This document shows, piece by piece, positions 1-6,437 of a stretch of DNA of 9,346 nucleotides (position 1 is the stretch's first letter; every line of letters begins with the position of its first letter). The notes under the pieces are model-generated. The model was not told where the DNA came from and did no database searches. It saw only the letters and a program-made list of their open reading frames with translations. Origin of the DNA: JABDGC01 sp964449835 (GTDB lineage Bacteria > Pseudomonadota > Gammaproteobacteria > DSM-16500); contig CAYVBZ010000076.1 of NCBI GenBank assembly GCA_964449835.1, positions 1 to 9,346 of the forward strand, in the 5' to 3' direction. Both the position numbers and the translations under genes were made by a program.

Positions 1-16
1 CTTTGATGTTCGTTGT

Positions 17-466
17 ATGGCGAAGTCCTTACCGAATAGAATTGAGATAAGAAAACTCCTTATGCAAACCGAAGAGTTAGTCCGTGACATCGAAAAGGAG
101 GCAAAGCGTGATCCGCGAGAAAAACCATTTTTAGCGGAATGTCTGTCAAACACAAACCTTTTACTGGACGGTTCCACTCAAGAGTCGATTACGGAATATC
201 AGAACTTTGCCCGCAATGCTCAAACCAGCTCTTCCCGCACACAACAAGTTATTGGCGGACTGATGGTGGCCCTTGGCATCGCAGTCGCAGCTCTGGGGAT
301 CGTTTCCCTTGCCGTCACCCTAGGTTTATCCGCGCCGGTAAGCGGTCCTCTCATTGCCGGAGGCGTCATACTCACGGGTGCAGGCACTGGTCTCTGGAGA
401 GAATCCAAAACTCTTTCCCGCACAATGGGTGAAGTTGCTGAGGCAAAGAAAAACATTCCTAAATAG
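17..466 (+). CDS. Small hypothetical protein with C-terminal glycine-rich membrane hairpin (possibly 5'-partial)
   Basis: I do not recognise this 149-residue protein. Residues 1-75 are polar and charged, with a likely helix at about 8-32 rich in Lys, Glu and Arg. Two hydrophobic glycine-rich segments follow (about 78-104 and 108-127), separated by a short Ser/Pro turn, and then a short basic and acidic tail. This suggests a cytosolic N-terminal domain anchored by a helical hairpin. There is no Shine-Dalgarno sequence before the ATG at 17, and the frame stays open to the left edge (from base 2), so the true start may lie outside the window. In a Legionella-like genome such hairpin proteins are sometimes secreted effectors, but nothing here proves that. 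It stops at 464-466 with no clear terminator after it. Confidence 0.6.
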   Translation: MAKSLPNRIEIRKLLMQTEELVRDIEKEAKRDPREKPFLAECLSNTNLLLDGSTQESITEYQNFARNAQTSSSRTQQVIGGLMVALGIAVAALGIVSLAVTLGLSAPVSGPLIAGGVILTGAGTGLWRESKTLSRTMGEVAEAKKNIPK

Positions 467-497
467 TAACTGCTCGTACCCTTGGCGGCTGAGAATG

Positions 498-519
498 CTA
501 TCTCTATCTCTATCTATCT
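498..519. repeat. Short tandem repeat of CTATCT
   Basis: Three perfect CTATCT units are followed by a partial ATCT. The tract lies between the end of the first gene and a decayed reading frame. It is a simple low-complexity repeat with no evident function. Confidence 0.6.
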
Positions 520-818
520 TTCCGAGAAAATATTCCTGCTTCAAGGCTTGGGTAGCCCAAAATAGCCGTGTTATCGAGATCATGCCATTATCCTCGCTCA
601 AGATTGGAAGTCGAAGCATGGTTTTTTGTGATCCAGCGATTCTTAATATAACAACGAATTTTAAGGGTTTGATTTCTTGGCCAGTATATAAAATTTTGAA
701 AATGATCCAGACCTTTCTCTGCAAACCAGTAGCGAATCGTCTTCTTTTTAGCCGTATCCTGCCAAGTGCGCCAGTCTTCGGAGGTGGCAGCCAATCGATT
801 GGAATTCTTGCGCGAACA
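519..818 (-). pseudogene. Decayed reading frame of unknown family, interrupted by TAA
   Basis: This part of the 470-bp stretch without an intact gene has a protein-like minus-strand frame. From a TGA at 819-821 it runs open to a TAA at 588-590. It is rich in Trp, Tyr and Phe (for example TWQDTAKKKTIRYWF and FQNFIYWPRNQTL) and has basic patches. Beyond the TAA the same frame continues plausibly as WHDLDNTAILGYP to about 519, so the TAA could be a CAA-to-TAA nonsense change after ...NLERG. No good ATG or ribosome binding site precedes it; the first candidate start is TTG at 792-794. I cannot name the family. The alternative is chance open frames in non-coding DNA, since all three frames on each strand are partly open here. 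Confidence 0.35.
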
Positions 819-936
819 TCAAAGAAATATGAAGCAGAGACTGCTTTTTCACGCATATTCCGAGCGGCCATTCATGCGGCGCTCCACCCCATTTCTGGGT
901 AAACCTAGAGGTACACTTTCTATGTTGTGACTGAAC

Positions 937-2208
937 TTAATAGCAAGAACTTTCTAGTGTTTTTATAATATCTTCATATACAGGTGCCAATTCATAACGC
1001 TTCCTATTTTCAATGATACTTGGATGTTTGCTTTCTATAATTTTTACAAGTTCAGCTAAGCTTTCTTCCTGCGATAATGTTTTTGGTAGGGTAGATTTAA
1101 TTTCTTCAACTTCAGGCATTAATTTCTCTTGATCTGCGACTATATTTTGCATGGTGGCGATTGAAATTTGCAGTGAGGGTATAAAAGTTAATATTGAGCG
1201 AAACCCAGGGATTCCTCCTCTATGAGAATAGTATTCGCCAAGGGAAGCTGAGTTTATAATTTCTATGCCATACCCATAATGAGCATCGACCCTTTCAGTT
1301 AATAGATATGGTTTCAGAACTAACTCAAGCAAAAATAGAGGAATTATTTTTCCAGAATATAAAGCATCATTCCATTTTACTAGATCTTCGGTCGTTGAGA
1401 TAAGGCTCCCTGCGGCACCTGGCACTTCCATTGGCTCATATCGAGTAACTTCTTCTAAAGCTGCGCCGTGCTTTGCCATTTCATACTGGTACCCTCGTGC
1501 TAAATTCATAAATCTAGCATCTGATCGTATGAGATCATCGACGGTGCCATGAGTTGGCAAGAAGGTTGAAAACATCTCCGATGGCCTAAATAAAATTTTT
1601 TCTAAATAAACATCTAGATTTTTCTGAGTAATTTGTTGAATGATTATTCCTAGTAAATAGTAACCTGAGTTACTGTATGAAAATTTTTCTCCAGGTATAA
1701 ATTCTAGCTCATGTTTTTTAAAAAAAGTAATAAGGTCTACATGGCTATGAAATTTTTGTTTTTCAAAATGAGGCAAGCTGGTGTAATTTATTATTCCTGA
1801 TGAATGAACCAACAATTGATGTATTGTTATAGTTTTTGCCCATTCCGGCATTGAGCCATCCCATATTTTATGGTTTGCTGGCAAATAATGTTCTACTGTA
1901 TTATTTAATTCTGCTTGAATAAGGTCTTTAAGTTTTGTGTGATCATTTTCGTTTATATTTTTATCTAGCAGCGCTTTCAAAATAGCAACCGCAGTAAATT
2001 GTTTTGTAACTGAGCCGGCAAGAAGCTGCGTGCTCATGGATATAGGAATCTTCTTTGAAATATCTGTAAAGCCAAAAGAATTTTGATAAATCGTTTCTTT
2101 TTTTGTAGTGACAATGATAGAGCCGCTATGCTGCATTTGATTGACAAGAATATTAACAGTGTTTGTAATTTTGTCTCGCGCTTTCTCTAAGTTTAATTTA
2201 TGTTTCAT
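937..2208 (-). CDS. Beta-lactamase-fold serine hydrolase (class C / penicillin-binding-protein-like)
   Basis: This 423-residue protein has the three signature motifs of the serine beta-lactamase / DD-peptidase superfamily (Pfam Beta-lactamase, PF00144). These are S66-V-T-K69 (catalytic SxxK), Y178-S-N180 (YxN), and H329-R-G-G331 in place of KTG, as in class C-like esterases and D-aminopeptidases. The family motif GSLISTTEDLVKW (about 267-279) lies between the last two. The last 55 or so residues are an extra charged helical tail. Substrate cannot be told: family members act on peptides, esters or beta-lactams. The N-terminus (MKHKLNLEKARDK) is charged with no signal peptide, which is unusual for an enzyme expected in the periplasm. 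The start ATG lies 32 bp after the antitoxin stop, with only a weak purine stretch upstream, so it is probably the last gene of the toxin-antitoxin operon. Confidence 0.88.
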   Translation of the reverse strand: MKHKLNLEKARDKITNTVNILVNQMQHSGSIIVTTKKETIYQNSFGFTDISKKIPISMSTQLLAGSVTKQFTAVAILKALLDKNINENDHTKLKDLIQAELNNTVEHYLPANHKIWDGSMPEWAKTITIHQLLVHSSGIINYTSLPHFEKQKFHSHVDLITFFKKHELEFIPGEKFSYSNSGYYLLGIIIQQITQKNLDVYLEKILFRPSEMFSTFLPTHGTVDDLIRSDARFMNLARGYQYEMAKHGAALEEVTRYEPMEVPGAAGSLISTTEDLVKWNDALYSGKIIPLFLLELVLKPYLLTERVDAHYGYGIEIINSASLGEYYSHRGGIPGFRSILTFIPSLQISIATMQNIVADQEKLMPEVEEIKSTLPKTLSQEESLAELVKIIESKHPSIIENRKRYELAPVYEDIIKTLESSCY

Positions 2209-2233
2209 TATTCTGGCTCATTCTAATCTGCAT

Positions 2234-2255
2234 AAAAAAATTAAGCTGCTTCAGC
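2234..2255 (-). terminator. Possible weak intrinsic terminator after antitoxin gene
   Basis: On the minus strand a short GCTG-AAG-CAGC hairpin overlaps the antitoxin stop and is followed by TTAA and seven T. The stem is only four base pairs, so it would be an inefficient attenuator at best. Its position between antitoxin and hydrolase could reduce hydrolase expression. Confidence 0.25.
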
Positions 2256-2597
2256 GGCAACAAAAATGATGCCCTTTTTCTTTGATTTCTTATGTCCTTC
2301 CTCAAGAGTAATCTTGTCGCCAGCTTTTTCTATAAATACTTTGTAACCAAAGGCATGGGCAATTTTCAAAAAATTACTCATTCTGATGTCATGCTGTTTG
2401 CCAGAGCGAAGCCCTTGAATGATGGTTGGTGATAGCTCGGCTTCTTCTGCCAAGCTTCGTACCGACTTCTCATCATCTTCCATCAAGGCAATAAGTAATT
2501 CAGAGAAAAGCAGCCTTTTATAGCTTTCATTAAAAGCCTTGCGAAAGGCAGAGTTTTTCATCTCTCGTTCAAAGGTCGATAATTTTCGTTTAGCCAT
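2241..2597 (-). CDS. XRE-family helix-turn-helix antitoxin (HigA-like)
   Basis: This 118-residue DNA-binding protein probably neutralises the toxin encoded just upstream and represses the operon. A charged N-terminal helix (about 8-42) leads into a Cro/CI-type helix-turn-helix: SVRSLAEEAELSPTIIQGLRSGK (about 45-67) with the recognition helix at the second half, then NFLKIAHAFGYKVFI (about 75-89), as in XRE antitoxins. The C-terminus is lysine-rich. I chose the ATG at 2595-2597 because GAGGTGA lies just upstream at good spacing; the frame also offers an ATG ten codons earlier without such a site. The start overlaps the last codons of the toxin frame, the usual coupling in toxin-first HigBA/RelE-XRE modules. 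Confidence 0.82.
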   Translation of the reverse strand: MAKRKLSTFEREMKNSAFRKAFNESYKRLLFSELLIALMEDDEKSVRSLAEEAELSPTIIQGLRSGKQHDIRMSNFLKIAHAFGYKVFIEKAGDKITLEEGHKKSKKKGIIFVAAEAA

Positions 2598-2872
2598 AAT
2601 AGTCACCTCGCTTAACTCTGGTTTCATAGTCCGTTTTTAAATTTAGCGCCCGTTCCTTTTCATTTTTTTGGCAGTTTCTGCTGTTTTTTATGAAAGGCAT
2701 TTGTAACAATGATCTTCTTACCATCAAAGAAGAAGCACAAAAATCGGAATGGCTGCGGTTTGAAAGCATAAATCTTGGCGCCTTCGAAATTGAATTTCGT
2801 TTTATCTCGTATTTCATCACTTAATTGTTCTGGATTAACGGCGTTCTTATTCAAGTTTAAGCTCCATAGCAC
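2590..2872 (-). pseudogene. RelE/HigB-type toxin, frameshifted at an A7 tract
   Basis: The gene sits directly upstream of the XRE antitoxin and resembles RelE/ParE or Gp49-like mRNA interferase toxins. Frame one (2872 to 2660) contains KIYAFKPQPFRFLCFFFDGKKIIVTNAFHKK, matching the family core strands and the F-x-KK motif (about F60-H-K-K63), and ends at TGA after LPKK. A second frame continues the family C-terminus (NEKERALNLKTDYETRVKRG) to TAA at 2590-2592. The switch is at a run of seven A (2663-2669). With six A the frame is continuous, giving about 94 residues. The start is uncertain: GTG at 2872 has no ribosome binding site and overlaps the upstream gene by 26 bp, so the N-terminus may be short. 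Possible explanations are mutation, a homopolymer sequencing error, or slippage that restores the product. Confidence 0.65.
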
Positions 2873-3257
2873 GATAGCATAGTTTTCGGCGGAATCTGTC
2901 TTTCAATTTTGTGCTGGGGTTCGCAGGTACTTGAGTGGAGAGGCCGCTTTGATAAGCTTGCTCTTCGGAGGAGGGTTCCCATCTCACTTTAAGGCGCGTT
3001 AAGGCTTCACGTAAGGTAGGCAAGACGCCGCCTTTGAGATAGGATGCTTTTGCAATTTCGGAGCGGGATAGTTTGCCATAGACGCCATAACCGAGTTTCA
3101 CTAAGCGATCGGTTTTTACTAAACGCCTAAGGGCGCGGCTGATTTGGCGAGGGTCGGCAAGATCGGCGAGGTCTGAGCGTAGAACGACATTGCTTGATAG
3201 TGCATTAATGCGTTCAAGAACCTTAGAGGTGATGCTATTTGAGAAAACTACTTTCAT
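2847..3257 (-). CDS. AbiEi/DUF6088-like winged-helix antitoxin
   Basis: The product is 136 residues. Residues 11-62 look like a winged-helix domain: a KVLERIN helix, LRSDLADLADPRQISRALRRL as the helix-turn-helix, and a wing ending in KLGYGVYGKLS. This resembles the N-terminal domain of type IV AbiEi / DUF6088 antitoxins, which repress their own operon. The C-terminus is basic (KLKDRFRRKL). I chose the ATG at 3255-3257 because AGGTGA precedes it by five bases; the frame is open to an ATG at 3368, but the added 37 residues have no domain character and would cover the promoter. The AbiEii nucleotidyltransferase partner expected downstream is absent; a RelE-like toxin frame overlaps the 3' end instead. 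Family assignment is by eye. Confidence 0.7.
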   Translation of the reverse strand: MKVVFSNSITSKVLERINALSSNVVLRSDLADLADPRQISRALRRLVKTDRLVKLGYGVYGKLSRSEIAKASYLKGGVLPTLREALTRLKVRWEPSSEEQAYQSGLSTQVPANPSTKLKDRFRRKLCYRAMELKLE

Positions 3258-3317
3258 GAGATTCACCTGCCAACAATGGACATATAAAGTATAGCATGTA
3301 GCTTGTGGGGATTTGTA
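3255..3317 (-). promoter_or_regulatory. Likely promoter of the toxin-antitoxin operon
   Basis: On the minus strand TATACT (3293 to 3288) is a good -10 box, about 30 bp before the chosen start of the AbiEi-like gene. The -35 is weak (TACAAA at 3317-3312, 18-bp spacer). ACAT (3280-3283) and ATGT (3296-3299) form a loose dyad around the -10, which could be an autoregulatory operator. AGGTGA at about 3263-3268 is the ribosome binding site. Confidence 0.45.
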
Positions 3318-3483
3318 GGGGTTAGAGCTAAAATTTTCACGTAGGAGCGCATCAATTTTACTAACCATATGATTTTATTAAATTTATTCAAAATTTAAGG
3401 CGGGAAAAGTTGCTCTGTAACTTATTGAATATATTTATTTTATTTTTTACCCGATTTTGTTTTAAAATTTCTGAAAATAAAGT

Positions 3484-3741
3484 TTGGAGCCTCCGGTAAT
3501 GGAAATAATTTTTTCGATATTTTCCCCCGACCTCCAGTATGTAGCTAAAAAATCCCTATACCGTGGGACACTGGTGGGACAATTTCTATTAAATAACCAT
3601 CACAATTCCCAACAGGTCACAGCAAACAGGTTAAATTTACTAATTGATTTAATTGATGTACTCTTTTGCTAGCTGTTGCTGTTTATAGTTTGAACAAGAC
3701 GCTTAATCAGCGGGTCGTTACTTCGATCCCAACACGGCCCA
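3484..3741 (+). repeat. Direct repeat copy A: integrase-arm-like region ending in a tRNA-Lys 3' fragment
   Basis: This segment is repeated at about 7821-8078 with the same order of blocks. Exact shared blocks include CCGTGGGACACTGG, CACAGCAAACAGGT, TTTACTAATTGATTTAATT, TTGCTGTTTATAGTTT, CTTAATCAGCGGGTCGTT and TCCCAACACGGCCCA. Two TGGGACA units spaced 11 bp (3564-3570 and 3575-3581) look like integrase arm-type sites. TTTACTAATTGATTT on the reverse strand is one mismatch from an IHF consensus. The repeat fills most of the 3258-3936 stretch, which otherwise has no convincing gene; 3370-3480 is a plain AT-rich spacer. I read it as the arm and core of a tyrosine-recombinase attachment site. Confidence 0.75.
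3695..3741 (+). other. Attachment core A: 3' half of a tRNA-Lys(CUU) gene, degenerate
   Basis: The sequence GACGCTTAATCAGCGGGTCGTT followed by ACTTCGATCCCAACACGGCCCA matches, from memory, the anticodon loop through acceptor stem of a bacterial tRNA-Lys(CUU). The 5' half is missing, and the T-stem has two mispaired positions (GTTAC against CCAAC), so it is not a functional tRNA. Such 3' ends are typical crossover sites left by site-specific integration. It differs from core B at three positions. Confidence 0.65.
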
Positions 3742-3882
3742 GTAATTTAATCAATAGGTTGCAAAGCGTCGCCGCGGTGGGTTGGTCGCTGTGCTCCACT
3801 GGTGGCCCACTCGTCATTAACAAGCCACAATAAACTGCAATACTTTCATCGAAGAATAAATCAAGAGTCAGTATAATCCCTA

Positions 3883-3913
3883 TTGACCCTGACATTGTGT
3901 CATACCCTATCTT
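3883..3913 (+). promoter_or_regulatory. MerR-type promoter with 19-bp spacer and operator dyad
   Basis: TTGACC (3883-3888) and TATCTT (3908-3913) are separated by exactly 19 bp, the overlong spacing that MerR-family regulators correct by twisting DNA. Inside the spacer is the perfect dyad TGACA-TTG-TGTCA (3890-3902), centred near the middle of the spacer. Transcription would start near 3920, just before the GGAGGGAG ribosome binding site (about 3923-3930) of the MerR gene. This indicates autoregulation. Confidence 0.75.
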
Positions 3914-3936
3914 TAAACTCTCGGAGGGAGCTTTTG

Positions 3937-4977
3937 ATGAAAGAATGGCACATAAAAGATATTAGTGATTTAACCAAGACATCGATACGCATGCTAAGGC
4001 ATTACGATAAGGTCGGTTTACTCAAGCCTTCTTACCGTGCGCCAAATGGGTATCGCTGTTATACAGCACAGGATTTGGCGAAATTGCAGCAAATTATTGC
4101 CTTGAGGTATTTTGGTTTTGACTTAAAGACAATAAAAGCTATTCTGCAAAAACACCATAATATCTATGCTCACCTTCAGGCACAACAAGAAGTGGTTAAG
4201 AAGCAAAGTATGCATTTGCAACAAGTAAATGATGCTCTGCACGATATTCTTCAACGCCTTTCTCCATCCGAGATCCCTAATTGGAATGATTTGATTATCT
4301 TAATTGAGAGGTATCGTATGACAGAAAATATCAGAGTGAAATTGAAAAAAACATGGGCTAAAGAGTTAAGCGAGCCACAATTTGAGGAATACTTATTTTT
4401 TTACGAGCAGTTCCCTGAGGAATGCGCTGAACGTGATAAGTTAATCGAGCAAATTAATAATAAAGAATTAGGCGATCCTGCAGGCCCTGATGGAGAGAAA
4501 GTGATTGAGTGCATGCAAAAGTTTGCCAAGAAATTGAAGGGAACATTTTCTAAGTCGGCTAAATTAAACGCAAGTTTTTTAGAAAGTATGAAATCAGGAA
4601 AATTATCGCAATTGCCTCTTACACTTGAAGGAACAAAGTGGATCAGTCAAGCAAGTATCTCATTTTGGCTAAAACGCTGGGATACCTTATACGATTCCAT
4701 CGTTGCAAATATTAAATCAGACCCAGAAGGGAAAATGGGCAAAAAAATTGCAAAAGAATGGACGGATTTAATTGAAGAATTTTTTTCTGCAGGCAATAAA
4801 TCTTATCATATTGGTTTGATCTTGTGGCAGGAAATAGCGAGGCAAGAGCATGAAATTAAAACCACAAAACAAGATTTTTCTCCTCAGGCACTTGCGAAGC
4901 AATGTCACATTAAACTGCTTTTTAATCCTGAAGCAGTTCAATGGATTAGTCGCGCGCTCGAAGTACATGTGAAATAA
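3937..4977 (+). CDS. MerR-family regulator with TipAS-like ligand-binding C-terminus
   Basis: This 346-residue protein has an N-terminal MerR winged helix (about 1-70): KEWHIKDISDLTKTSIRMLRHYDKVGLL, then the NGYRCYTAQDLAKLQQI wing and the LRYFGFDLKTIKAIL helix. A coiled-coil dimerisation helix covers about 75-108. The C-terminal 230 residues are helical and resemble TipAS antibiotic-recognition domains, with two similar blocks (GDPAGPDGEKVIECMQKFA at 179-197 and SDPEGKMGKKIAKEWTDLI at 261-279). The family senses hydrophobic drugs and activates efflux or resistance genes. The start ATG at 3937 follows GGAGGGAG by seven bases; an in-frame ATG 18 codons upstream lies inside the promoter and is rejected. 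The gene has its own 19-bp-spacer promoter and a strong terminator. It faces a hydrolase-MFS operon, its likely target along with itself. Confidence 0.88.
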   Translation: MKEWHIKDISDLTKTSIRMLRHYDKVGLLKPSYRAPNGYRCYTAQDLAKLQQIIALRYFGFDLKTIKAILQKHHNIYAHLQAQQEVVKKQSMHLQQVNDALHDILQRLSPSEIPNWNDLIILIERYRMTENIRVKLKKTWAKELSEPQFEEYLFFYEQFPEECAERDKLIEQINNKELGDPAGPDGEKVIECMQKFAKKLKGTFSKSAKLNASFLESMKSGKLSQLPLTLEGTKWISQASISFWLKRWDTLYDSIVANIKSDPEGKMGKKIAKEWTDLIEEFFSAGNKSYHIGLILWQEIARQEHEIKTTKQDFSPQALAKQCHIKLLFNPEAVQWISRALEVHVK

Positions 4978-5005
4978 TTTTTAGAATCATCTTGATATGA
5001 TTTCC

Positions 5006-5037
5006 CCCGCTAGCCGAGGTTGGTAGCGGGTTTTTTT
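5006..5037 (+). terminator. Intrinsic terminator of the MerR gene
   Basis: CCCGCTA (5006-5012) pairs with TAGCGGG (5024-5030). The stem extends by CC/GG past a single bulged G, leaving a GAGGTT loop, and is followed at once by seven T (5031-5037). It lies 29 bp past the MerR stop codon. Confidence 0.9.
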
Positions 5038-5225
5038 ACGGTATAAATTCTTATGAGGCTGCTTAACCATGTCACCCAATAAAGTCCCCACACTTGAATC
5101 AAGAAAGCCCCTGGCCCTAATAGATCATATTCTGGCAGTCCTAGCATGGAGCCACCAAAATCTATTAATCCATGAATATGCCAAATCCGTGACTTAATTT
5201 TTATTTTTGAGTGAAACTCATGATC
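5013..5225 (-). pseudogene. Possible remnant of a small membrane protein (unidentified)
   Basis: Between the MerR terminator and the MFS stop, the minus strand has a 71-codon open stretch with protein-like content: KSRIWHIHGLIDFGGSM, GLPEYDLLGPGAFLIQVWG and LYWVTWLSSLIRIY. It is hydrophobic, with several Trp. It has no usable start (the first ATG is internal), begins inside the end of the MFS gene in another frame, and its TAG falls in the terminator stem. If real it is a C-terminal scrap left by rearrangement. I do not recognise the family. The alternative is non-coding spacer. Confidence 0.25.
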
Positions 5226-6397
5226 TCATGATTGTTAATAACGAAAAACTGGCTGATTATCACCGCGAGAATAAAGCTGCTAATAATAATCCCGATATTT
5301 TGAAAGGATCCCTGATAAAAAAGGCCTGCGAGCTGAAGGCTGAGTGCTGCAAAAATAAGGCGAGAACCTTGGAGGATTGCTGATACTTTTGCTTTTGCCT
5401 GTGGCATGAAATTGAGACATAGAGGCACTAGCATATTAGACGGGATAATTTGACTGACGATAAAGGGAATAAATGCGAGCGTAATTGCAAGCGGATTATG
5501 GCTATCTAAAAAAGTGGCCCATGCAACGCTAGCTAAGCTGACAATGTAAATCTTGCTTGAAGTAGCTAGCATTCTATTGAGTTTATATTTATGCATAATC
5601 AGCCCGAATAATACGCTCCCGAGCGCGAACATTAAAGCTAACGCTCCCTGATAATAGCCAAAATGCGAAAGACTGACCCCTAAACCTTTCATGTAAAGTA
5701 AAGGAGAAATGCCAACGAAGATCCAATAGGGTACATACATAAAAATAATATTTGTCATTAACAGCATTAAGGGTTTTGATTGAAATAGCGGGAGATATCC
5801 ACGCAGAGAGAGGGTTTCTTTATGTTCAGGTAATTTGAAAGTAGGGGTGAAAAGCGTGACCATGGTTAATGTTATTAGCCCTAAAAGCAACAGCGTTATA
5901 AAGTTACCTTGCCAATGAAAATACAAACTTATATAGCTACCAATAACAGGAGCGATTGCTACAGAGGTATTCATAACACCGTTCAGCATTGCCATAAAGT
6001 ACTGCTGCTTTTTAAGAGGGTAGGAATCGGCAATAATTAAAAAGCTAAGGATCGCGGGAGCCGCTATCCCTACACCTTGGAGAAAGCGGCCAGTAAGAAG
6101 AAAAGAATAGGCTGTTGCCCATAAGCAAAGGACGCTTCCGATGATAAAAGTGATGAGGCCAATTAATATGATTGGTTTTCGCCCATAACGATCAGCAAGA
6201 CCGCCAACAAGAAAGAGACTCAGGCAATACCCTATAAAATTAACAGACAGCAATGCTTCAACCAAGCTTGGCGATAGGCTAAATTGACTTTGCAGCTCAG
6301 GAAAGCTTGGCACAAAGAGGTCAAATTCGATTCCGGCCAATAGATCCATCAGAATAACAGTTACTAATAACATACTTTTTGAAAGAGCTTGTTTCAT
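5201..6397 (-). CDS. MFS multidrug efflux transporter, Bcr/CflA-like
   Basis: This 398-residue inner-membrane protein has about twelve hydrophobic segments, the normal size for a 12-helix major facilitator. TM1 carries D26-LFVPSFPELQ, matching the D-L-Y-x-P-A-x-P signature of the Bcr/CflA drug exporter branch. The loop after TM2 has motif A (GGLADRYGRKPI, about 65-76). RFLQGVG (104-110) matches the family RxxQG motif in TM4, and SVAIAPVIGSYI (about 144-155) fits antiporter motif C of TM5. It would export drugs in exchange for protons. The start ATG has AGGATAA eight bases upstream. It lies 40 bp after the alpha/beta hydrolase gene on the same strand, so the two form an operon, convergent with the MerR regulator. 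The exact substrate cannot be read from sequence. Confidence 0.9.
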   Translation of the reverse strand: MKQALSKSMLLVTVILMDLLAGIEFDLFVPSFPELQSQFSLSPSLVEALLSVNFIGYCLSLFLVGGLADRYGRKPIILIGLITFIIGSVLCLWATAYSFLLTGRFLQGVGIAAPAILSFLIIADSYPLKKQQYFMAMLNGVMNTSVAIAPVIGSYISLYFHWQGNFITLLLLGLITLTMVTLFTPTFKLPEHKETLSLRGYLPLFQSKPLMLLMTNIIFMYVPYWIFVGISPLLYMKGLGVSLSHFGYYQGALALMFALGSVLFGLIMHKYKLNRMLATSSKIYIVSLASVAWATFLDSHNPLAITLAFIPFIVSQIIPSNMLVPLCLNFMPQAKAKVSAILQGSRLIFAALSLQLAGLFYQGSFQNIGIIISSFILAVIISQFFVINNHEIMSFTQK

Positions 6398-6437
6398 TGC
6401 TATTTATCCTGCTTTTCTAATCTTGTTTGTGTGATCT

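Noticed and set aside
1..822. TTTGATGTTCG shared between 2-12 (plus) and about 812-822 (minus)
   Set aside because: An 11-bp inverted match with no extension on either side is expected by chance at this scale.
326..930. Several overlapping long frames on both strands (354-902 plus, 326-871 minus, and a third plus frame about 733-930)
   Set aside because: They overlap one another and the first gene, lack ribosome binding sites, and show no motif. At most one (the minus frame around 588-818) has coherent protein character.
3484..3672. 62-codon plus-strand frame inside repeat A
   Set aside because: It lies within the attachment-like repeat; the matching frame in copy B is broken upstream by an indel, and there is no ribosome binding site. 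It is better read as arm sequence or a decayed integrase tail.
3707..3895. 62-codon minus-strand frame (SGPPVEHSDQPTAATLCNLL region)
   Set aside because: The composition is somewhat protein-like, but it covers the MerR promoter and runs into the tRNA-derived core, whose sequence dictates its C-terminus. It is probably fortuitous, or a scrap of older flanking DNA.
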